Source of the DNA: Promethearchaeota archaeon
GTDB lineage: Archaea; Asgardarchaeota; Lokiarchaeia; Sigynarchaeales; SOKP01
Direction: 5' to 3'
Assembly (NCBI GenBank): GCA_030668025.1
Contig: DAOUUT010000196.1
Span: forward strand, 1-7,100
DNA: 7,100 nucleotides
The position numbers and the translations under genes were made by a program. Position 1 is the first letter of the stretch; each line of letters begins with the position of its first letter. The notes beneath the pieces were generated by a model. It was not told the origin of the DNA. It searched no databases and was given only the letters and a program-made list of their open reading frames with translations. Of this stretch, positions 1-4,016 are shown one piece after another.

Positions 1-12
1 AAATTCTTTTAA

Positions 13-40
13 AATTTTTTCTAAAAAAGAGGAAATAAAA
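13..40 (-). terminator. T-rich terminator after the first Roadblock gene
   Basis: On the minus strand, directly after the stop codon, come TTTT (37-40) and a run of six T (23-28), followed by more T-rich sequence. Archaeal RNA polymerase commonly terminates at such oligo-T tracts. No strong stem is needed or seen. Confidence 0.4.
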
Positions 41-394
41 TTATATCTTTGAAATTGAAATTAGGTTTCTTTTTAGAAGACTTAAAGATGCTTTCCCGTC
101 TAAACCTGCTAAAGCAATTAGAATAATTGCATCAGCCTTGACGATTACGGCATAACCGCTTTCAAGGTCGATAGTAGCTGTTTTAAATCCTCCTTTACCA
201 ATGTCATTGCCAATATTGCCCGAATCTTTTATTAATGCCAAGCAAGTCTTTGCTATCGCACTGTGGTCCATATCTGTAATCGTTTGTCCGACAATAACTT
301 TGCCTTCCAAATCAGAGGCTATTAAACCTTCGGTTTCAGGAACTATGTCAAATAATTCTGATAATTTTTTCTCAATATCTTTTTTGTCTACCAT
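41..394 (-). CDS. Roadblock/LC7-domain protein (full-length fold)
   Basis: A 117-residue protein that reads as one stand-alone Roadblock/LC7 domain, a small dimerising alpha/beta fold used in bacteria and archaea as a partner or regulator of Ras-like GTPases (the MglB type). The predicted order fits the whole fold: helix 1 at residues 4-18, strands at 22-28 and 32-37, long helix 2 at 43-64, strands at 69-77, 80-87 and 89-96, and a closing helix at 101-113. There is no signal peptide or membrane segment, so it should be cytosolic. The ATG start is backed by a TATA-like box about 24 nt upstream, which would give a nearly leaderless mRNA. It is divergent from a second, shorter Roadblock gene starting at 720. 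No GTPase gene lies in the window, so its partner is unknown. Family assignment comes from fold pattern and residue character; the exact role is inference. Confidence 0.85.
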   Translation of the reverse strand: MVDKKDIEKKLSELFDIVPETEGLIASDLEGKVIVGQTITDMDHSAIAKTCLALIKDSGNIGNDIGKGGFKTATIDLESGYAVIVKADAIILIALAGLDGKASLSLLKRNLISISKI

Positions 395-411
395 AGAAAT
401 ACTACTCTTTA

Positions 412-426
412 TTCTTTATACCTATA
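412..426 (-). promoter_or_regulatory. TATA-type promoter of the first Roadblock gene
   Basis: The minus strand carries TATAAA at 420-415, with purines (AGG) just before it as a possible BRE. Its centre is about 24 nt from the ATG at 394, so transcription would start at or within a few bases of the start codon. No Shine-Dalgarno is visible, which fits a leaderless gene. Confidence 0.5.
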
Positions 427-480
427 TTTATTAATGTAAATTTGAATTCTGAATTAGATTACTCAAGTTAGTCTAAATAA

Positions 481-510
481 TTTCTTAAATATATATATAT
501 TTTAAAGAAA
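481..510. repeat. Imperfect AT-rich inverted repeat
   Basis: TTTCTTAAA at the left end mirrors TTTAAAGAAA at the right end with a one-base bulge, around an alternating AT core. It lies between the two divergent promoters and could be a protein-binding site or a DNA-unwinding element. In sequence this AT-rich it could equally be chance. Confidence 0.3.
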
Positions 511-680
511 TTTAAATTTATCAATAATACAAAAAAAAAGCGAAAAAATTACTTTTAAGTCTTAAATAGAAATTCATTGATTTGTATTAATTAATTAAGC
601 AAAATAATATTTTTATTATTTTAGTAATAATTTTTAAACCTTTACTTTATTATTATTATTAAATACTATTAGGTTATAGA

Positions 681-711
681 TTATAAAATTAGATAAAAAA
701 TAATGAGAGAG
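681..711 (+). promoter_or_regulatory. Probable TATA box and weak ribosome binding site of the second Roadblock gene
   Basis: TTATAAAAT at 681-689 is a reasonable archaeal TATA box, predicting a transcript start near 709-712. GAGAGAG at 705-711 is a weak purine-rich ribosome binding site about 8 nt before the TTG at 720. The two may overlap too closely for both to be used, so this is tentative. Confidence 0.35.
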
Positions 712-743
712 AAGTTAAATTGATTAATAGAAGAGAAGTTAAA
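708..743 (+). repeat. 12-bp direct repeat across the start of the short Roadblock gene
   Basis: AGAGAAGTTAAA occurs at 708-719 and again at 732-743, a 24-bp (8-codon) period in frame with the gene. The second copy encodes Arg-Glu-Val-Lys at residues 5-8; the first lies just before the TTG start. It looks like a small in-frame duplication at the 5' end. Confidence 0.6.
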
Positions 744-1004
744 GACATCATACGGAGATTTGAGGAGCGCGAAGGAATTCGTGGTGTAATCATTTGCGAC
801 TCGAGCGGTTTACCCATAGATTCTAACATGGATATTGAAATAAGCGAAGAAATATCTGCTTATGTAACATCTTTAATTGGGAAGGGTAAACAAGTCGTAA
901 AAGCTTTAAAAGAAGGTGGATTGAAATTCATACGTTTAGAGACATCTAATGGCGAGACTATGATAGCTTTAGAGGAACAACTTATTCTGATTATCCTAAA
1001 GTAA
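720..1004 (+). CDS. Short Roadblock/LC7-domain protein, TTG start
   Basis: A 94-residue protein with the Roadblock/LC7 pattern: helix 1 at 4-17, strand 21-27, the D-S-S-G-L-P turn at 27-32, helix 2 at 41-63, then strands at 67-75, 78-85 and 87-93. It stops right after the last strand, so the closing helix seen in the divergent 117-residue paralogue is absent. Such proteins usually dimerise and act with small GTPases; that role is inferred here. The start is uncertain. No in-frame ATG exists before residue 37, which would cut the domain, so TTG at 720 is the only ordinary candidate. An out-of-frame ATG at 703 reads six codons to a TGA overlapping that TTG, and a single extra base would join the two frames. 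The neighbouring hydrolase gene is convergent, 63 bp away. Confidence 0.78.
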   Translation: MINRREVKDIIRRFEEREGIRGVIICDSSGLPIDSNMDIEISEEISAYVTSLIGKGKQVVKALKEGGLKFIRLETSNGETMIALEEQLILIILK

Positions 1005-1009
1005 ATCAA

Positions 1010-1050
1010 TCTTTTATTGTTTTAAATTTATCAGTTATAGTTTTCTTTTT
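1010..1050 (+). terminator. T-rich terminator after the short Roadblock gene
   Basis: After the TAA at 1002-1004 come CTTTTATTGTTTT (about 1011-1023) and TTTTCTTTTT (1041-1050), oligo-T tracts typical of archaeal termination. They lie in the 63-bp gap between this gene and the convergent hydrolase. Confidence 0.45.
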
Positions 1051-1067
1051 AAAGTAAAAATCAGTTA

Positions 1068-1697
1068 TTAAAGAAAAAATTTCTTAAACATGTTATTCGC
1101 TCTTTCTTCCCCTATTGAAGTCAAACCCATATGCCCAGGGCAGACGAAAAAATCGTCATTGAGAGATTTATTGTACATTATTTTATTTTTTATACTTGCA
1201 AACAAAAGATTTTGATCTCCTCCCGAGAAATCCGATCTTCCAATGCTCCCTTTGAATAATAAGTCGCCCGAAAATAAAATACCCCCAATTTTTTTGCCGT
1301 TAAATTCCTTGACATCTGAAGAATAAAAGCACAATGATCCGGGGCTATGACCAGGCGTTTCTAACGCGTGAAGGCTAATTTCTCCGATATTAATCGAATC
1401 ACCCTCAACTAGCCATCTATTAGCTTCCTTTTGGAATGTGCCAGAATCGTATTCTTTTCTACTATATATCAATGGTATTTCAAAATGGCGCATAATTTTT
1501 CCAACCTTAGTGGTATGATCAAAATGTCCGTGAGTTAGTAAAACCGCGATAGGTTTTCCTCCTACTTGTTCGATATATTTAATAATAGCGTTTCCATCCC
1601 CACCTGGATCTATTACAACAAATTCTTTTGTTTCGTTAGAACCAAAGATGTAGCAATTGGTAGCTAGAGGTCCAACAACCAGCTTCTTAAAAATCAT
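1068..1697 (-). CDS. GloB-like metallo-beta-lactamase-fold hydrolase
   Basis: A 209-residue single-domain cytosolic hydrolase of the glyoxalase II/GloB-like branch of the metallo-beta-lactamase fold. All the usual dinuclear metal ligands are visible: the T-H-G-H-F-D-H motif at 55-61 (His56, His58, Asp60, His61), His117 in T-P-G-H-S-P-G, Asp145 in S-G-D-L-L-F, and His189 in C-P-G-H. The opening G-P-L-A-T-N-C-Y and the S-I-G-R segment at 151-154 are also typical. It lacks the C-terminal helical domain that binds glutathione in classical glyoxalase II of about 250 residues. The short GloB/YcbL-like type is therefore more likely, and the true thioester substrate is unknown. The ATG at 1697 has no clear Shine-Dalgarno. 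It stands alone, with the regulator upstream on the same strand 90 bp away behind a T8 tract. Confidence 0.9.
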   Translation of the reverse strand: MIFKKLVVGPLATNCYIFGSNETKEFVVIDPGGDGNAIIKYIEQVGGKPIAVLLTHGHFDHTTKVGKIMRHFEIPLIYSRKEYDSGTFQKEANRWLVEGDSINIGEISLHALETPGHSPGSLCFYSSDVKEFNGKKIGGILFSGDLLFKGSIGRSDFSGGDQNLLFASIKNKIMYNKSLNDDFFVCPGHMGLTSIGEERANNMFKKFFL

Positions 1698-1730
1698 AAT
1701 ATCTTAGCTCACAAAAATTCGACAACTAAA

Positions 1731-1743
1731 AAGATAAAAAAAA
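1731..1743 (-). terminator. T8 terminator between the regulator and the hydrolase
   Basis: On the minus strand eight T (1743-1736) are followed by ATCTT, about 45 nt after the winged-helix gene stop. This is a good archaeal oligo-T terminator and argues that the winged-helix gene and the hydrolase are separate units. The same stretch lies 34-46 nt before the hydrolase start, so it may overlap that gene's promoter. Confidence 0.5.
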
Positions 1744-1787
1744 TGTTAACTAGGTTTTTGAGATTTACATACAAAACAAAGTCTACA

Positions 1788-2075
1788 TTATTTATTATTT
1801 ATCATGTTATTAATTTCGACTAACTTATTGTATACATCTAATCCCTTATCGGTCAGTTTAACATACTTTTTCTTGTTATTAAGTTCAATTGTGATGAGAC
1901 CTTTGTTAATTAAGTCTTCTTTTACCCGGAAAAACGAATTATAATAGCTAAATTTATTCAATTCGTTGTAAAAAGTATGTTTGTCAGTTTTGTGACCTTT
2001 AAATTGAATAAGGACTTCTAAAGTGTCTCTAAAACCTTTCTTCTTCAAAAAATTTATCAAATCGTCAATAGTCAT
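1788..2075 (-). CDS. Small winged-helix DNA-binding regulator
   Basis: A 95-residue protein that reads as one winged helix-turn-helix domain. Helices cover about 3-13, 17-26 and 31-41, a recognition helix about 43-59 ends in D-L-I-N-K-G-L-I, a beta wing spans 61-74 ending K-Y-V-K-L-T-D-K-G, and a C-terminal helix at 76-91 could dimerise. This order is shared by many small archaeal MarR/PadR-like regulators; I cannot name a subfamily. The start is the ATG at 2075, because GGTAAGGG lies 5 nt before it. A longer frame from 2243 would add 56 residues of Phe/Ile/Leu-rich sequence that looks like translated AT-rich intergenic DNA. The gene is divergent from the amidohydrolase at 2341, and dyad half-sites lie 18-51 nt before its start, so self-regulation and control of that neighbour are plausible inferences. 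Confidence 0.78.
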   Translation of the reverse strand: MTIDDLINFLKKKGFRDTLEVLIQFKGHKTDKHTFYNELNKFSYYNSFFRVKEDLINKGLITIELNNKKKYVKLTDKGLDVYNKLVEINNMINNK

Positions 2076-2080
2076 TATAT

Positions 2081-2088
2081 CCCTTACC
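2081..2088 (-). promoter_or_regulatory. Ribosome binding site that sets the regulator start
   Basis: GGTAAGGG on the minus strand sits 5 nt before the ATG at 2075 and is a fair match to an archaeal Shine-Dalgarno. It supports the 95-residue start over the ATG at 2243. Confidence 0.55.
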
Positions 2089-2092
2089 TTAG

Positions 2093-2126
2093 TTAAATGG
2101 TAACATTTAATTTTACTTAAATGTAA
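2093..2126. promoter_or_regulatory. Candidate operator with alternating TTAAATG half-sites
   Basis: TTAAATG (2093-2099) and CATTTAA (2104-2110) form a perfect 7-bp inverted repeat around GTAA. A third half-site, TTAAATG, follows at 2117-2123, so ATTTAA/TTAAAT also pair across 2105-2122. The cluster lies just before the winged-helix ribosome binding site, where its promoter should be. A protein bound here would block that promoter. Confidence 0.4.
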
Positions 2127-2248
2127 TAAAGAAAAAGTAACAAATTTAAAAAATGTTATGAAAATTTTTATTATTATATCAATGATAAACTGCAATGAGA
2201 TTAACAGTAAGCTCAGAACAATTAGCGACATAAATAGATTCAAATCTC

Positions 2249-2260
2249 TTTAAGCTTAAA
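2249..2260. repeat. 12-bp perfect palindrome
   Basis: TTTAAGCTTAAA is self-complementary over its full length. It lies between the divergent regulator and the amidohydrolase, about 50 bp before the latter's TATA box. It could be a regulator site, but AT-rich palindromes of this length arise by chance. Confidence 0.3.
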
Positions 2261-2303
2261 ATACACCTTAAATAACTTTAATTATGGACTTCTTAGCAAT
2301 TTA

Positions 2304-2318
2304 TCAAACTTTATAATT
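2304..2318 (+). promoter_or_regulatory. BRE/TATA promoter of the amidohydrolase gene
   Basis: CAAAC at 2305-2309, a plausible BRE, is followed by TTTATAAT at 2310-2317. The box centre is about 27 nt before the ATG at 2341, so the transcript should begin at or next to the start codon. No Shine-Dalgarno precedes the ATG, consistent with leaderless translation. Confidence 0.6.
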
Positions 2319-2340
2319 CGATGTTAATTTTTTATATAGA

Positions 2341-3072
2341 ATGGATTTAAGTAGATATTTTGAAGTCGAAAAAGGCAATGATCCGGTAATCTTATCGTGC
2401 CCTCACGGAGGCTATAAAAAGCCAAAAAGGATACCAAACAAAGTTACTGGAATGAAAATTCCCGACAAGAACACTTTCTTCATAGCAAAATTATTAATCG
2501 ATTTACTTAAAGTTAAAAATATCGATATATATTACATTTTAAGTAAAATACATAGAAGTAAGATTGATTTAAATAGACCATCTCACTCAAAAAGTGCCTA
2601 TGATCATTCCTCTACCGAAGCTCAAAATATTTTTCGCGCTTATCAAGACCAATTAAATAATTATGCCCAAGAGTGCGTTTCAAAATACAATAGAGCCTTG
2701 ATAATAGACTTTCACGGGTTTACAAAGCCTTACAAGGGATATCCTGACGTGATATTTGGCCACATCTTTGGCAAAACTCTTGATCTTCTTGAAAATTCAA
2801 AGGAGCAAGATTGTAATAGATATTGGGGCTGTGCTCAATTACAAGAGGAAATTTCTAAATTTTTTGTATTGGACGATGGATTAGCCCTAACAAATTTTAA
2901 TCTATCCTATTCAGGAGGATACATTACGCATCAATTTTTAAACAGCAGAAAAGTTAACGCTATTCAAATCGAAGTCGCAAAAGAAATCCGCTTAGATTTT
3001 GATCGTACAAATGTTTTAGTCAAAGCCATAACCAACGCTATAATTAAATCAGTAAATAGAAAAATAATCTAA
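2341..3072 (+). CDS. N-formylglutamate amidohydrolase-family protein
   Basis: A 243-residue cytosolic hydrolase matching the N-formylglutamate amidohydrolase (FGase, HutG-type) family, which removes formate from N-formyl amino acids such as N-formylglutamate. The family landmarks occur in order: S-C-P-H-G-G at 19-24, H-R-S-K-I-D-L-N-R at 71-79, D-F-H-G at 123-126, S-G-G-Y-I-T at 191-196, and Q-I-E-V at 209-212. The conserved His22, Asp76, Arg79, His125 and Glu211 are the likely metal or substrate ligands. Length is close to the family norm. No other histidine-degradation gene is nearby, so HutG function in histidine use is not supported; a general N-formyl or related amidase is as likely. The start is set by a BRE/TATA pair 27 nt upstream. 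It is divergent from the winged-helix regulator, a candidate controller, and convergent with a small membrane protein. Confidence 0.85.
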   Translation: MDLSRYFEVEKGNDPVILSCPHGGYKKPKRIPNKVTGMKIPDKNTFFIAKLLIDLLKVKNIDIYYILSKIHRSKIDLNRPSHSKSAYDHSSTEAQNIFRAYQDQLNNYAQECVSKYNRALIIDFHGFTKPYKGYPDVIFGHIFGKTLDLLENSKEQDCNRYWGCAQLQEEISKFFVLDDGLALTNFNLSYSGGYITHQFLNSRKVNAIQIEVAKEIRLDFDRTNVLVKAITNAIIKSVNRKII

Positions 3073-3085
3073 TAGATTTCTATTT
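3054..3085. terminator. Hairpin spanning two convergent stop codons
   Basis: AAATAGAAA at 3054-3062 and TTTCTATTT at 3077-3085 are perfect 9-bp inverted arms around a 14-base loop, which holds a further AATCT/AGATT inner dyad. The structure covers both the plus-strand TAA (3070-3072) and the minus-strand TAG (3082-3080), so it could end or stabilise both transcripts. It lacks a long T tract. Confidence 0.4.
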
Positions 3086-3286
3086 CCGGATAATGTAGTG
3101 AAAAATAGTAAAGAAAAAAAAGCCCGTAATAAAAATTAAGCTAACCATTATAGTTATAACAATTTGATACTCAACCCAATTACTAAAGTTTCCTGTTGCC
3201 AGAAACGTAACAGAGAAAATTGTTGCGATTAAAAAGACAATTAAAAGCGGTAGGGTTTTAATTATTTCCATCATTCGTTTATTCAT
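3080..3286 (-). CDS. Small two-helix membrane protein
   Basis: A 68-residue protein I do not recognise. It has a Lys/Arg/Met start (M-N-K-R-M-M), a hydrophobic helix at about 10-31, a short polar turn (T-G-N-F-S-N-W-V-E-Y, 31-40), a second hydrophobic helix at about 41-65, and a C-terminal Arg-Lys. By the positive-inside rule both ends should face the cytoplasm, with the turn outside. ATG codons at residues 5 and 6 are alternative starts. The gene is convergent with the amidohydrolase, 7 bp between stops. Its presumed promoter falls in or next to the first copy of the 43-bp tandem duplication. Two well-shaped helices with charged ends argue that it is real, but AT-rich DNA produces hydrophobic frames readily, so confidence is moderate. 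Confidence 0.55.
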   Translation of the reverse strand: MNKRMMEIIKTLPLLIVFLIATIFSVTFLATGNFSNWVEYQIVITIMVSLIFITGFFFFTIFHYIIRK

Positions 3287-3304
3287 TATTTATATTAATC
3301 TTTG

Positions 3305-3390
3305 TTTGATATTTTAATATTCATATCGCATAAAGAACGCTTAATTATTTGATATTTTAATATTCATATCGCATAAAGAACGCTTAGTTA
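3305..3390. repeat. Tandem duplication of a 43-bp unit
   Basis: Two head-to-tail copies, 3305-3347 and 3348-3390, differ at one base only (A at 3344, G at 3387). Each unit has GATAT/ATATC arms ten bases apart, an AT-rich core resembling a TATA box on the minus strand, and the distinctive tail CGCATAAAGAACGCTTA. There is no spacer between copies and no third copy. The first copy begins 19 bp before the small membrane protein start codon. Confidence 0.95.
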
Positions 3391-3472
3391 TATCCATATT
3401 ATTTTCTTTTATCTTATTGGAGTGTTTTTTAAGTTTTTGTCGATTTAAGACTCTTTTTAGTGAAAATTTTCA

Positions 3473-3501
3473 AAAATTAGGAAACTTTCCAATCTAATTT
3501 T
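3473..3501. repeat. Nested inverted repeat
   Basis: AAAATTAG (3473-3480) and CTAATTTT (3494-3501) are perfect 8-bp arms. Within them GGAAACTTTCC (3480-3490) is a second dyad. It sits upstream of the TATA-like box of the Cys/His-rich gene and could be a regulator site or hairpin. Confidence 0.4.
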
Positions 3502-3517
3502 GTAATTATGTTCATTT

Positions 3518-3530
3518 ATTTATATATAAA
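3518..3530 (+). promoter_or_regulatory. TATA-like box of the Cys/His-rich gene
   Basis: ATTTATATATAAA-type sequence at 3518-3530 is the best TATA match before the gene. It predicts a transcript start near 3550 and a leader of about 40 nt containing the AAGAAA/TTTCTT inverted repeat at 3543-3561. A weak GAG lies about 5 nt before the ATG. Confidence 0.4.
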
Positions 3531-3591
3531 TTAAACAATTTTAAGAAATTTAAATTTTCTTTAAAGAATAAATTAAAATATTGAGAAAAAA

Positions 3592-3903
3592 ATGAAAAAA
3601 ATAATAAAGTTTTTAAATGTACTTTCACAATATTATAATAATTGGGAAAATATTCCCACAAAAATAAAAGGTGATGTGAAAAAAATAGTGTTAAAATGTG
3701 AAAAATGTGGAACATACCACGCGTTATATCACGATTGCAATCAGAATTCGATAAGTCATGGCGTAGTTTTTCAAGACGACCGAAAATGTTACGATTGGAA
3801 TTGTTATTTAACGGACGCTTCAAGTATTTATAAGATTGAAGAAAGAATTTTGGATAGTTATTTTAACAATTCAAAAATTAACCCGTTATTCGCTTATGAA
3901 TAA
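3592..3903 (+). CDS. Unrecognised Cys/His-rich small protein, possible zinc binder
   Basis: A 103-residue protein of a family I do not recognise. The N-terminal third is basic and probably helical (K-K-I-I-K-F-L-N-V-L at 2-11). A cluster of possible metal ligands follows: Cys36-x2-Cys39, His43, His47, Cys49, then Cys66 and Cys71. The knuckle K-C-E-K-C-G resembles half of a zinc ribbon, with C-Y-D-W-N-C as a possible second half. There is no signal peptide or membrane segment. The strand choice is clear: the opposite-strand frame over 3512-3823 is mostly Phe/Leu-rich, while this one has a balanced, charged composition and is followed by a T8 terminator. It is divergent from the small membrane protein. 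It might be a nucleic-acid-binding or metal-structured protein, but that is inference from cysteine spacing alone. Confidence 0.68.
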   Translation: MKKIIKFLNVLSQYYNNWENIPTKIKGDVKKIVLKCEKCGTYHALYHDCNQNSISHGVVFQDDRKCYDWNCYLTDASSIYKIEERILDSYFNNSKINPLFAYE

Positions 3904-3921
3904 AGATGTTTGAAAGTTTTA

Positions 3922-3937
3922 TTATTTCCTTTTTTTT
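3922..3937 (+). terminator. T8 terminator after the Cys/His-rich gene
   Basis: Eight consecutive T (3930-3937) preceded by TTATTTCC lie about 20 nt after the TAA at 3901-3903. This is a strong archaeal oligo-T terminator and separates this gene from the kinase downstream. Confidence 0.6.
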
Positions 3938-3986
3938 ATAATTTATTAATTAAAGAATTTTAATCTTTTAATTCAAAATAGATAAT

Positions 3987-3998
3987 TTCTTATACATT
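3987..3998 (+). promoter_or_regulatory. TATA promoter of the PfkB-family kinase gene
   Basis: TTCTTATACATT places a TATA-like CTTATACA (3989-3996) about 25 nt before the ATG at 4017. No Shine-Dalgarno precedes the ATG, so a leaderless transcript is likely. Confidence 0.5.
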
Positions 3999-4016
3999 TT
4001 CTTAATATCAGTCATT

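Larger units (their letters stand above)
395..719. other. 325-bp AT-rich divergent intergenic region
   Basis: This region separates the two divergent Roadblock genes. It holds the minus-strand TATA box near 415-420, an AT-only dyad at 481-510, and a plus-strand TATA-like TTATAAAAT at 681-689. Both strands are full of stops and I find no supportable small gene, tRNA or structured RNA. The stretch 520-660 is low-complexity A/T. Confidence 0.7.
3287..3591. other. 305-bp divergent intergenic region
   Basis: Lies between the small membrane protein (minus) and the Cys/His-rich protein (plus). It holds the 43-bp tandem duplication (3305-3390), a nested dyad (3473-3501), a TATA-like box (3518-3530), and an AT-rich inverted repeat in the probable leader (3543-3561). 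I see no gene or tRNA in it. Confidence 0.7.

Noticed and set aside
201..434. Plus-strand 77-residue open frame opposite the first Roadblock gene
   Set aside because: It lies antisense to a clear Roadblock domain and shows no recognisable features.
520..660. Possible small RNA or origin in the low-complexity A/T stretch
   Set aside because: No stable stem, no origin-recognition-box-like G-rich repeats, and no initiator gene nearby.
1030..1068. ATCAGTTAT direct repeat (1030-1038 and 1060-1068)
   Set aside because: Nine bases in a short AT-rich convergent gap, easily chance; the second copy touches the hydrolase stop codon and suggests nothing functional.
3305..3390. Two repeat copies as a minimal CRISPR array
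   Set aside because: The copies abut with no spacer, there is no third copy, and no cas gene is present.
505..3557. AAGAAATTTAAATTT found at both 505-519 and 3543-3557
   Set aside because: Fifteen identical bases, but purely A/T-biased and self-similar; likely low-complexity coincidence, not a dispersed repeat.
3512..3823. Minus-strand 103-residue open frame
   Set aside because: It overlaps the Cys/His-rich gene on the other strand, is mostly Phe/Leu/Asn, and has no promoter or ribosome binding site support; treated as a shadow.
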